A program made the position numbers and the translations under genes. From the IMG/VR virus record IMGVR_UViG_3300030090_000989, positions 1 to 31,025 of that record: DNA of 31,025 nt; one strand, written 5' to 3'. The DNA comes from a virus. Under the pieces are notes generated by a model. That model had not been told where the DNA came from, searched no databases, and saw only the letters and a program-made list of their open reading frames with translations. Every line of letters starts with the position of its first letter. The stretch's first letter is position 1. Shown one piece after another: positions 10,401 to 16,358 of the stretch.

Positions 10401-10877
10401 TTAGAAAAAGAGATGCAAAGGCACAATTTACTGGCCTACAAAGAATTTCCAAAAATTAAAAATGATCCAGAGCTTACTCGCAGACTAAGATTAGAATACC
10501 AAAAGATGGTAGAGAAAAATATTATTCCGTATATATTAGGAAGGCATAGACAAAAGTATTCAGAACTATCTCCAAAAAAACAAAAACTATATTTACGAAA
10601 ACAAATAAGAACAATAAGAGAAAATTCTCTAAACTTGGTAGAGGCTTCAGTTCGCACTGACTTAAAACGGGACAGATTTGATTCAGCAGAAGAAAAACAA
10701 AGAGTAGAAGATCAGCTTGTACGAATTATGCAAACACGCTTTAGAACAGCAGATGAATTGAAACAGCTAGAGGTTGTACAAAAATTTCAAGATCAAGAAG
10801 GAAGAAAGCCCAATCTTGATAGTCAGAGAGATTTAAGATTGCTTTTGTCTGGCATAAAATTAACAAAGACTGAGTAG
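7407..10877 (+). CDS. Very large internal virion / ejection-type protein with glycine-rich hydrophobic segments (1156 aa)
   Basis: ATG 7407 follows one base after the previous stop. Near the N terminus are three Gly/Ala-rich hydrophobic stretches: about residues 104-130 (GAIVASPATLGAIGSGGIG), about 168-182 (IEGPIGALMGAG) and about 205-225 (AVIGGTVGALFGGTVAGG). They look able to enter a membrane after release from the particle. The rest is long, helical and basic, with aromatic-rich parts (WWEVYDEETGKY) and a Lys/Arg-rich C terminus. No catalytic motif is evident. As the longest gene in the window, next to another giant virion protein, an ejected channel-forming or DNA-translocating protein is the best inference. 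Confidence 0.8.
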   Translation: MAEPNTPYYLQEKLTRSQLLKDSNFLNDAAEFLYDRTGSAYDNPEDIVDELAEVIRWGKANEVSMAKTYTYAKKANEKQRDTMGKMFLTFDKTDDITGTGEFLKDYGGAIVASPATLGAIGSGGIGLLGRGAVRGGMTRVASLINDLTVKQLLKKTTRGQAFRQGAVRGAAIEGPIGALMGAGEAETRKLTGREEFQDIDTGEQAVIGGTVGALFGGTVAGGTRLLRRKQELKAQALFGEGLEATGERAKEATKVFDVYLKEVGEAGESTTKLVKIREGVRGQLDPLKDSMIGTDLKKQIVPTPEGFKASFSDNVHSNIMDAASEILHKYGRGAVDFTEDKRITERIIDALEYAADVQKKNRKQGEIVESSDAFQAIDNILEKYALTREQFTSIFRADMSEWGKTGQRVGQFAKENFERRLTKATNDLTATRFLNPEAQKKFEQISKLAASGEVAIWTGIQAVDKFRLGMMTIQTATTIRNTANASVRTALYALDNFFYGAMTRNPSRMQSGFTAAKEVFLNNSESNYLRLMFAQNMPDEFQTLFRQMADIEADSLSSSKLVGVARFLNRANTFADNAFKRAIFMSELQARVGRDKLLKHMKEGTFGKIDRDDIAGAMEEALHFTYQKSFPGFKPPGAANRFERGLWNGIANKFIGAFSTPATSIAIPFPRFVANSLEFMYKHAPLIGIADPALFYRYAKAAGGKGFTRETRGAIRKRMAQQVTGSAMLFGAIQLRAQQGPTANWWEVYDEETGKYKNALAFYGPFAPWMLVADKIVRTYWGNNLIMSDDAAAQWNTVEKQSFQEGLFTKETGREFLQAAFGSAFRTGFTGEVVKEFTNALKATDVFEEQGDISSQVLGEKYKDASVRLDDWAASAAGNWLNTFAVPLGQLRDIMAAYDPKEYSGMKESVVVNPVELFIRKWLRSAPINSKGEYQIGPFNLGTSKEIAESGIFKAMGGKGTPAEDIVTATSLPGTRKVREEGILRQLTGIGSPAKKNVLEKEMQRHNLLAYKEFPKIKNDPELTRRLRLEYQKMVEKNIIPYILGRHRQKYSELSPKKQKLYLRKQIRTIRENSLNLVEASVRTDLKRDRFDSAEEKQRVEDQLVRIMQTRFRTADELKQLEVVQKFQDQEGRKPNLDSQRDLRLLLSGIKLTKTE

Positions 10878-10878
10878 C

Positions 10879-11295
10879 ATGAGCATACCTCAGTTCTTGA
10901 AAATGTTTGAAACTGTGGGCATACCTGTCTTAACAGCCGCTGCTGCTGGCTATGCTTTATGGTGGTTAATCAGATGGATAACAGGAAACTTTAAACAAGA
11001 ACTTAATGATGAACATAATGATATTGTTAAAGCAATTGATCATCTGAAAGAAGAACTTGACGAAGAAACCCGTGATACACGAGAACAAATAGGTAAGACA
11101 CTGGACGATGTACGTTTGATGGTCATACGTTTGATTGACAGAGTACGTGTACTTGAAATTAATTTTATCGAACATGATGAAACGGTACGTGCTGCTTATG
11201 GATTAACTAGAGCAGAACGAAAAAAGCCCCGCCATGAGCTTGTGGAGGAGCTTAAAGAACAGATAAAGGATGCAGGTAAAACTAATGGCGACTAG
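10879..11295 (+). CDS. Holin-like protein: one membrane helix plus coiled coil (138 aa)
   Basis: The start ATG 10879 is one base past the preceding stop. Residues about 10-35 (VGIPVLTAAAAGYALWWLIRW) form one convincing membrane helix. It is followed by a long charged coiled coil (ELNDEHNDIVKAIDHLKEEL, then VRLMVIRLIDRVRVLEINF) and a Lys-rich tail. One N-terminal helix with a cytoplasmic coiled coil suits a small holin or a membrane-bound lysis regulator. The wall hydrolase lies about 16 kb away on the other strand, so there is no classical lysis cassette to confirm this. Confidence 0.75.
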   Translation: MSIPQFLKMFETVGIPVLTAAAAGYALWWLIRWITGNFKQELNDEHNDIVKAIDHLKEELDEETRDTREQIGKTLDDVRLMVIRLIDRVRVLEINFIEHDETVRAAYGLTRAERKKPRHELVEELKEQIKDAGKTNGD

Positions 11296-11578
11296 AAAAA
11301 AATCAAACATGAAGGGCATGACGATTAAAGGTGGACATAAACGGCCTACCAAATCTGGTGCTGGCATGACCGCAAAGGGAGTAGCCAAATATCGTAGACA
11401 AAACCCCGGCAGTAAATTAAAGACCGCTGTTACAGAGAGCAAGCCCCGCACCAAGGCTAGAGCAAACAGGCGCAAGAGTTATTGCGCTAGGTCTGCTGGA
11501 CAGATGAAAAAGTTTCCCAAGGCAGCTAAGAATCCTAACAGTCGCTTGAGGCAAGCTCGTAGAAGGTGGAGGTGCTAA
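11285..11578 (+). CDS. Small basic conserved phage protein, DUF6321-like (97 aa)
   Basis: ATG 11285 (MATRKKSNMKG) overlaps the previous gene by 11 bases; an in-frame ATG at 11270 is less likely. The protein is strongly basic, with conserved-looking blocks KRPTKSGAGMTAKGVAKYR, RRKSYCARSAGQMKKFPKAA and LRQARRRWRC. These patterns match, from memory, a family common in marine and environmental phages (often labelled DUF6321). The function is not known to me. The first of three consecutive basic genes at the end of the late module, it could bind DNA or RNA. Confidence 0.8.
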   Translation: MATRKKSNMKGMTIKGGHKRPTKSGAGMTAKGVAKYRRQNPGSKLKTAVTESKPRTKARANRRKSYCARSAGQMKKFPKAAKNPNSRLRQARRRWRC

Positions 11579-11743
11579 ATGGCTAAAGCAAAAAAGAAAA
11601 AGAGTGGTGCAAGACCAACTAACCCTAAACTTTATGCAAGAGTTAAATCAGAAGCCAAACGAAAGTTTGATGTGTACCCAAGTGCGTATGCAAATGCTTG
11701 GCTAGTTCGTACCTACAAGAAACGTGGAGGTGGTTATGCCTAA
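11579..11743 (+). CDS. Small basic conserved phage protein, DUF5872-like (54 aa)
   Basis: The ATG at 11579 lies one base after the upstream TAA, and GGAGG sits 8 bases before it inside the previous gene's last codons. The 54-residue product starts MAKAKKKKSGARPTNPKLYARV and continues KRKFDVYPSAYANAWLVRTYKKRGGGY, closely resembling the short DUF5872-type module found in many environmental phages. Its end overlaps the next gene by 8 bases. The role is unknown; the Lys/Arg content suggests nucleic-acid contact. Confidence 0.85.
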   Translation: MAKAKKKKSGARPTNPKLYARVKSEAKRKFDVYPSAYANAWLVRTYKKRGGGYA

Positions 11744-12017
11744 ACCTACAGGTGGTCTTACTGCTTGGTTTGGTAAAGGCCCAAAAGGTGATTGGGTAGA
11801 CATAGGTGCCAAAAAGAAAAAGGGTAAGTTTCAAGCTTGTGGTCGAAAATCTACTAAGACAAGCAAAAGAAAATACCCTAAGTGTGTGCCTAGAGCTACC
11901 GCTAATAGAATGACTAAATCTCAAATAAGAAGTGCTGTAACAAGAAAAAGGGCAGCAGGTAATGTTGGGGGCAAACCTAAGAATGTAAAGACATTTACAA
12001 GAAAAAAGAAAAAATAA
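11736..12017 (+). CDS. Small basic conserved phage protein (93 aa)
   Basis: ATG 11736 (MPKPTGGLTAWFG) has GGAGGTGG directly upstream and overlaps the preceding gene; GTG 11724 is a poorer choice. Recognisable blocks are KGDWVDIGAKKKKGKFQACG, RKYPKCVPRATANRMT and KRAAGNVGGKPKNVKTF, a pattern recurring in environmental and marine phages. It is the last gene of the late module, and its two cysteines could form a metal site or disulfide. No function is known to me. Its net charge is very high, with a KKKK tail. Confidence 0.85.
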   Translation: MPKPTGGLTAWFGKGPKGDWVDIGAKKKKGKFQACGRKSTKTSKRKYPKCVPRATANRMTKSQIRSAVTRKRAAGNVGGKPKNVKTFTRKKKK

Positions 12018-12031
12018 GTAAACAATATATA

Positions 12032-12061
12032 ATATAAAAATGTATTAGCAACATTTTATAT
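12032..12061 (+). other. AT-rich stem-loop in the late-module 3' region
   Basis: The arm atataaaaatgt (12032-12043) pairs with acattttatat (12051-12061) around a 7-base loop, with one bulged base. It is AU-only, so not a terminator on its own. It may act as an RNA 3'-end stabiliser or processing site upstream of the strong terminator. Confidence 0.4.
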
Positions 12062-12120
12062 CTACCAATTCTTTTAACTAGAAAACAATTTAATATGAAC
12101 CTTGGAAAAGGTACTACAAT

Positions 12121-12147
12121 GGGGGGCAGTTTAGCCCCCCTTTTTTT
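12121..12147 (+). terminator. Rho-independent terminator of the late module
   Basis: A GC stem (GGGGGGC at 12121-12127, GCCCCCC at 12134-12140, loop AGTTTA) is followed directly by seven T. It ends the rightward virion operon between the convergent gene sets. On the other strand the stem is preceded by A's but not followed by a T run, so it should act mainly on the + strand. Confidence 0.9.
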
Positions 12148-12169
12148 CATCCATTCTTTTGCTTCCTTC

Positions 12170-12349
12170 TCAAGCTGCATTTATTTTTTCCAAGTTTTCA
12201 AAGTACGCTTTATTAAAGCCTCTTTCCCATTCTTTGTAAAAAGCTGTATTTGTTTTATATGGATTAGTTACCTTACCCCTATGAAAAGCTTTATACCCCT
12301 TTTCAACTTGAATACGAAGTGGAGGTTGTCGGTCTTTTATCTGTTTCAT
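12170..12349 (-). CDS. RMF/CrpP-like small protein (59 aa)
   Basis: I start at ATG 12349, which shares its A with the TAA stop of the 38-aa gene upstream (TAATG) and has GGAG nine bases before; an upstream ATG at 12364 would add five residues. The core GYKAFHRGKVTNPY...FYKEWERGFNKAYF has the spacing of ribosome modulation factor and CrpP-like proteins (G-x-x-A-x-x-x-G...NP(Y/F)...W-x-x-G(F/W)). In bacteria RMF dimerises 70S ribosomes. A phage copy could act on host translation, but this rests only on a short motif. It is the last gene of the leftward operon. Confidence 0.65.
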   Translation of the reverse strand: MKQIKDRQPPLRIQVEKGYKAFHRGKVTNPYKTNTAFYKEWERGFNKAYFENLEKINAA

Positions 12350-12465
12350 TATCTCATTCTCCATGCTGATTTTGGTCCTAACTTTTTCCTGTGTCTTAGA
12401 TGTTTGGCTTTGTGTCTTCGACGCATACGTTTCTTTGGTTTGTAATCTCCTGTTTGTTTTTTCAT
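12349..12465 (-). CDS. Very basic 38-aa peptide gene
   Basis: ATG (12465-12463) overlaps the reductase stop as ATGA, and the TAA stop (12351-12349) overlaps the next start as TAATG. A gene linked by overlaps at both ends is unlikely to be chance. The product (MKKQTGDYKPKKRMRRRH..., ending SAWRMR) is about half Lys/Arg/His and resembles short basic phage peptides or ribosomal-protein fragments. Nucleic-acid binding is plausible; the function is unknown. Confidence 0.6.
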   Translation of the reverse strand: MKKQTGDYKPKKRMRRRHKAKHLRHRKKLGPKSAWRMR

Positions 12466-14411
12466 TGTGAAGCTGCCGCTAAAGGCGTTATCGAGGGAAA
12501 GTCTACAACTTCACAACTGGTAGCAGTACAAGCAAGCTCTTGTGAACCTGTAGTCAAGTCTTCTTTTTCATAAGCACTAAACTCCTCCCAATCTACGTCT
12601 GTAGGCATCCTGTCCAACAACTCTTTGTACTGTTGTCTAGTACAGTCTTGATAGGGAGCTTGTTTATACGTGTGCTCAGTCATAGGAAGAAAACTTACAC
12701 CAGACATGTTATCAAAATTATCGTAAACAAAACTTCCAACATTTAACCACTCCCTTTCTTTTACACTTACCGTAATAGATGGCTTATGTTCACACCAATA
12801 ATTAGCATAGATTTGCCACAAAGTCAAATGATCTATGGCAGATATTTTATTTCTTGTAATGGCACCAGCAGGAGATTTCATTGGAAATGAAAACACGGTC
12901 ATGCTGTCTGGCTTTTCTAATGCATCTTCATGGGGAAACTGTTGATCAATTAAAAACTGTGTAAGCGGGTCTTTCTTGTCTGCACGAATAGTACGAATGT
13001 AGTAGTCATTGTGCCGTGGATGAATGCCACTGGCAGCGTCTACAAGCTGACTGACTGTACCTGATGGCTTAACACAAGTAATTGCAGCGGAAGGCTCAAT
13101 GTTAAACAACTTGGCCCACTTTTTATTAGTATTTACAGCCGTAAGTCTCAATTTACTTAGTAATTCAGGTAGCTCTTTGCTTACATTAGACAGTAATTTA
13201 TTGTCCATAATACCTGTAAGAGAAACACCAAGAAGTCTTTCCTCTTCTGTATTACGTGTCCATTGTCTGCTTATTCCTTTAAAATCAGTAAAGCAAGATT
13301 GAATAGTTCCTAGAATAGTAGCAAGTTCAACTTTTCTGTCTAAAGTTTCTAGTGTATCTTCTGCCCGTACTACAACTTCAGATAAGTTGCAAAACTGTTT
13401 GGGCCGCAAAATAATCTCACTACATGGATTAGTGCCGTACTCTACATTGACTTCTCTACGTCCATATTTAGCTGCCTGTTGTTGTGCGGACTGTCTATTG
13501 AATACGCCACGTTCACCCGATTTGCTCTCATGTAAAGCTACCCACTCACGCATAAATGTACCAATGTCTGGTTTCTCTGTATAGCAGACACTATTGTTTG
13601 ATAGTGTCCTATGTGGATCAGTCTCCCACCATGATCCTGACTTGGCATGTCTCATGCGATCATCTGAAAGATTAGACAAACTAATGAGGGCAGACCTACG
13701 TACTCCACCAACAACAACCACATCTGCAATCTTACACATCAGATCATGACATTCAATGCTAGACAATTTACGCCCAGCAGCTTTACTAAACGTATTTACA
13801 GTAAATAAAAATAAATCATCAAGAGGATCAGGACCACTTGCTCTACCACCAAATGTCTTTAGCTTAGAACCAGCAGGTCTAACACGAGACATATCCCATT
13901 GAGGAACCATACCAGCATAAAGAATATTAATAAGTTCCTTGTACGCACGATGCCACCCTTCCTTGCTGTCCTGTACAATGATAGTGGTTTCGCTGTTTTC
14001 AAATTCATCTGGAACTTTTGGTAACTGAGATACAAACTGTCTCTCTACAGAGAAGCCTACACCCGTGCCGTGCATAAGGATGTACAAGCATTCATCAAAA
14101 GACCTTGGGTTGTCTACTGGTAAATACGAGCAATTGTATGCTGCAATGTGATTGCGTTCCAGAGCAGGTCCAGCAGTCATCATGGCTCGCATAGAAGGCA
14201 TAACCTTCAGTGTAACCATAGCTACATACAAGTCTGTATACATCTCCTTTGGTAAATCATAATCGTGTTTATCTTTTAAGTAATCTCTATAAAAATCTAA
14301 CAAACGAGTGACAGTTTCTTGCCATGTCTCTCTACGTTGTTTCTCTTCATTCCACCTCGCATAACGAGACATTGCAATAATATTCTGGTAGTCGCTCATT
14401 AAATCAGTCAT
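12462..14411 (-). CDS. nrdJ: Adenosylcobalamin-dependent (class II) ribonucleotide reductase, monomeric type (649 aa)
   Basis: This enzyme makes deoxyribonucleotides from ribonucleotides for phage DNA synthesis, using a B12 radical. The start ATG 14411 has GGAGG upstream. Key residues are visible: C94 (AYNCSYLPVD) and C341 (QFCNLSEV) as the active-site redox pair, C330 in NPCSEI as the thiyl-radical cysteine 11 residues before C341, and E332. The C-terminal C628-x4-C633 pair matches the shuttle cysteines of the Lactobacillus leichmannii triphosphate reductase. At 649 residues it is somewhat shorter than that enzyme. It overlaps the gene on each side (8 bases and ATGA). Dependence on host cobalamin is implied. 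Confidence 0.95.
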   Translation of the reverse strand: MTDLMSDYQNIIAMSRYARWNEEKQRRETWQETVTRLLDFYRDYLKDKHDYDLPKEMYTDLYVAMVTLKVMPSMRAMMTAGPALERNHIAAYNCSYLPVDNPRSFDECLYILMHGTGVGFSVERQFVSQLPKVPDEFENSETTIIVQDSKEGWHRAYKELINILYAGMVPQWDMSRVRPAGSKLKTFGGRASGPDPLDDLFLFTVNTFSKAAGRKLSSIECHDLMCKIADVVVVGGVRRSALISLSNLSDDRMRHAKSGSWWETDPHRTLSNNSVCYTEKPDIGTFMREWVALHESKSGERGVFNRQSAQQQAAKYGRREVNVEYGTNPCSEIILRPKQFCNLSEVVVRAEDTLETLDRKVELATILGTIQSCFTDFKGISRQWTRNTEEERLLGVSLTGIMDNKLLSNVSKELPELLSKLRLTAVNTNKKWAKLFNIEPSAAITCVKPSGTVSQLVDAASGIHPRHNDYYIRTIRADKKDPLTQFLIDQQFPHEDALEKPDSMTVFSFPMKSPAGAITRNKISAIDHLTLWQIYANYWCEHKPSITVSVKEREWLNVGSFVYDNFDNMSGVSFLPMTEHTYKQAPYQDCTRQQYKELLDRMPTDVDWEEFSAYEKEDLTTGSQELACTATSCEVVDFPSITPLAAASQ

Positions 14412-14586
14412 TTAGTTGTCCTCCAGTGCATTTTATACTAAGCCGTACAAGATTTGTACCGTCAAGGTGATCCACTAGTTCTTCTAACATATCTTGAAGT
14501 TCCTCTGTTGGATCACCATCAACAGGCATAGGAAACTCGTCTGCACTAATCTCTAGTGTCATATTTACTCGTGCTTTTACTATCAT
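14404..14586 (-). CDS. Hypothetical small acidic protein (60 aa)
   Basis: ATG 14586 is one base past the DUF3310 gene's stop, and the TGA overlaps the reductase start by 8 bases (ATGACTGA). The product (MIVKARVNMTLEISADEFPM..., EELQDMLEELVDHL) looks like a small beta-strand plus acidic helix. I recognise no family. Its tight position between nucleotide-metabolism genes suggests an early accessory role. Confidence 0.75.
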   Translation of the reverse strand: MIVKARVNMTLEISADEFPMPVDGDPTEELQDMLEELVDHLDGTNLVRLSIKCTGGQLND

Positions 14587-14587
14587 G

Positions 14588-14803
14588 TTACTCTAAACTT
14601 TCTATTAACCTATTTAAATACCAAGCGGCTTTTTTTAAGTCCTCTAGTTTATTCTTGTAGTTCTCTCTCCACGTATATTTTAGTACATTACCTTTTATAT
14701 ACCCCCGAAACTCCTCCTCTGTAAGTGCTGCCTCTATAGCTGTTATACATTCTATACCATGTTTATTATAATGAGGTGGGTTGTTTACCATATCTACACT
14801 CAT
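14588..14803 (-). CDS. DUF3310 family protein (71 aa)
   Basis: The sequence NPPHYNKHGIECI...FRGYIKGNVLKYTWR...KLEDLKKAAWYLNRLIE carries the signature of DUF3310, a small phage family sometimes annotated as nucleotide-kinase-like. Its biochemical role is not established to my knowledge. The start ATG 14803 overlaps the upstream TAA (TAATG), and AAAGGAAA lies before it. It forms part of the coupled nucleotide-metabolism operon. Confidence 0.9.
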   Translation of the reverse strand: MSVDMVNNPPHYNKHGIECITAIEAALTEEEFRGYIKGNVLKYTWRENYKNKLEDLKKAAWYLNRLIESLE

Positions 14804-15153
14804 TAAGCATTTCCTTTCGTGTCTGTATCCATTGTTAATAAGTCGTAATTTAATTCCTCCTCATCCTCTGGTATTGGCATGATCATGTTTTTCTGAGCAT
14901 ATCCTTGAATAAGATCACGAACAAATGCGTTTTCCTCCATAGCAGGAATAGAAGCTGCCGCAAAATTACAAAGCATGACCATATTATTAAACTCTAATTC
15001 AGTTAATGTAGTTTGTTTAGCGTTGGTTACTATAGAAACTTGAACTTCTCCTGTCCAAGTTCCTTCATCAAAATTAAAGTCTTCTTCATCTCTTACAGGT
15101 CTAACTATAATAACAAAGTCATCTGGTGTCAAGTGTTTATGAATAGTTTGCAT
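14803..15153 (-). CDS. Hypothetical acidic protein (116 aa)
   Basis: I choose ATG 15153 (MQTIHKHLTPDDF), because AAGGAA lies 7 bases upstream; ATG 15168 lacks a comparable site. The product is acidic, with VIIVRPVRDEEDFNF near the start, a hydrophobic helix (ELEFNNMVMLCNFAAASIP) and an Asp/Glu-rich end. No motif is recognised. It overlaps the resolvase gene by 17 bases upstream and the DUF3310 gene by 1 base downstream. Confidence 0.75.
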   Translation of the reverse strand: MQTIHKHLTPDDFVIIVRPVRDEEDFNFDEGTWTGEVQVSIVTNAKQTTLTELEFNNMVMLCNFAAASIPAMEENAFVRDLIQGYAQKNMIMPIPEDEEELNYDLLTMDTDTKGNA

Positions 15154-15595
15154 GTAATGTTCCTTCACTTTGAATTAGTTTAGGCGGCATAAAAATTAAC
15201 TTTTCTTTTAACCAAGTCTTAGGAACAACTCTATCACAAAATTGTATTTCTTTTTTATTACACCAATCTGCGTAGGTAGTCTTTGACCCTTTTCTTATTT
15301 TTCTTTTACTGTTTTCAAATACCATTCTTATGTCTAGCTGGTCATGTTGTTTTTTTATTTCTACATGCTTCCGACGATCAGCCGTAGACCAAAACCCTTT
15401 AACTTCTAAAATGATACCATTATCAAGAACAAAGTCTGGAGTATAGGAGCGTATAGAAAAGTCTACCCACTGAATTTTCATGGCCTCATAGCGAATTTTG
15501 TGCCTAGCTTGTTTAATTTGCTTTGCAATGGTTTGCTCTAGACCAGATCGAAAACCACTGGCTCTCGCTTTTCTATACCCCTCCTTATTATACAT
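15137..15595 (-). CDS. T7 endonuclease I-type Holliday-junction resolvase (152 aa)
   Basis: This protein should cut branched DNA and help resolve recombination intermediates or degrade host DNA. The family pattern is clear: SGLE with E20, YTPDF with D54, then LEVKG with E64 and K66, which are the metal-binding and catalytic positions of phage T7 gp3. Downstream blocks LDIRMVFENS, KGSKTTYADWC and VVPKTWLKE also match. The length is close to T7's 149 residues. The stop of the gene before it overlaps its start. Confidence 0.93.
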   Translation of the reverse strand: MYNKEGYRKARASGFRSGLEQTIAKQIKQARHKIRYEAMKIQWVDFSIRSYTPDFVLDNGIILEVKGFWSTADRRKHVEIKKQHDQLDIRMVFENSKRKIRKGSKTTYADWCNKKEIQFCDRVVPKTWLKEKLIFMPPKLIQSEGTLHANYS

Positions 15596-16038
15596 TATGA
15601 CATTTCTAAAAGTTGTGCATGTTGTACTGGTATATGAAAGAACTTTTCTCCCTTTCGTATGTATCTATTACTAGCCTCTTTAACGGTGGCTATGTTTTTA
15701 ATGGTGTCTGCACTTATAGCCCAAGCTTGTTTGCAGTCGGCCCTAAGAACATAGAAAGTTAAATTGTTTTTAGTTAAAAGTTTCTCCTTTCTGTAAGGAA
15801 TACGAATTTCTTGCCAAGAATCCGGCCAATCACCTTTCCATGAAAACTTAATTTCTACTTCTGTGTTATGCACTACTCCATTTTTTTCCGTAACAATATC
15901 ACAACTATAATTCTCTTTGCTATCAGTTATATTATGCCCTTGTTTGGTAAGCCAAGAAGATATTACATCTTTTCCTTGCGTGTCTGCTTTGATATACAAT
16001 CCTCTATCAAAAGCTTTATATGCTCCTTTGTCTGACAT
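15595..16038 (-). CDS. Putative PD-(D/E)XK nuclease-like protein (147 aa)
   Basis: ATG 16038 (MSDKGAYKAFDRG) is preceded by AAAGGTGG; the GTG at 16047 is less likely. D47 in CDIV followed by E62-I-K64 in TEVEIKFSW gives the D...ExK core typical of PD-(D/E)XK nucleases. A later Q/W-rich part (PDSWQEIRIPYRKEKLL) resembles a restriction-endonuclease-like fold. It lies between the resolvase and a terminator-like hairpin. A role in DNA recombination or host-DNA degradation is inferred; other endonuclease-fold families are possible. Confidence 0.75.
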   Translation of the reverse strand: MSDKGAYKAFDRGLYIKADTQGKDVISSWLTKQGHNITDSKENYSCDIVTEKNGVVHNTEVEIKFSWKGDWPDSWQEIRIPYRKEKLLTKNNLTFYVLRADCKQAWAISADTIKNIATVKEASNRYIRKGEKFFHIPVQHAQLLEMS

Positions 16039-16050
16039 ATAAACCACCTT

Positions 16051-16080
16051 TCAAAAAATAGGGGGGAGAAATTTCCCCCC
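16051..16080 (-). terminator. Internal leftward terminator / attenuator
   Basis: On the - strand GGGGGG (16080-16075) pairs with CCCCCC (16066-16061), extended by A-U and G-U pairs, and is followed by TATTTTTT. It lies between the 88-aa gene and the nuclease-like gene, whose ribosome-binding site follows directly. It may reduce read-through into the recombination and reductase genes. Confidence 0.8.
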
Positions 16081-16089
16081 TTTCAGTAA

Positions 16090-16356
16090 TTAAAGTCTAC
16101 CGTAACGATTACTAAATGGATCAGCAATAAACAAGCTCCTTGATCCTGCACGATGACCAATCTTACGCAACTCCTCATTAAGATCAGCGTCTGCCTCTCG
16201 CCGTGCTTCAAGTGCTGCCCTTACGCCCGACAGCCGTTTGTCTCTCAAAGCGATCTTTGCATTTCGCAAATCAGCAGACATCTGTTCAACAGCATCCTGT
16301 AACTCATCTACAGACATACTATCAAATACATTAGTTTCTGTATCATGCTCAGTCAT
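16090..16356 (-). CDS. Hypothetical helical protein (88 aa)
   Basis: AAAGGAG ends 7 bases before ATG 16356 but only 1 base before ATG 16362, so the second ATG is the better start, although the first forms an ATGA overlap with the upstream stop. The protein is charged and helical (SVDELQDAVEQMSADLRNAK, ARREADADLNEELRKIG), probably a short coiled coil, ending in SNRYGRL. The family is unknown. It is followed by the internal terminator. Confidence 0.75.
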   Translation of the reverse strand: MTEHDTETNVFDSMSVDELQDAVEQMSADLRNAKIALRDKRLSGVRAALEARREADADLNEELRKIGHRAGSRSLFIADPFSNRYGRL

Positions 16357-16358
16357 AC

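Noticed and set aside
12095-12445. 116-codon open frame on the + strand
   Set aside because: It crosses the strong terminator and lies opposite the RMF-like and 38-aa genes; Phe-rich composition reflects Lys codons on the other strand.
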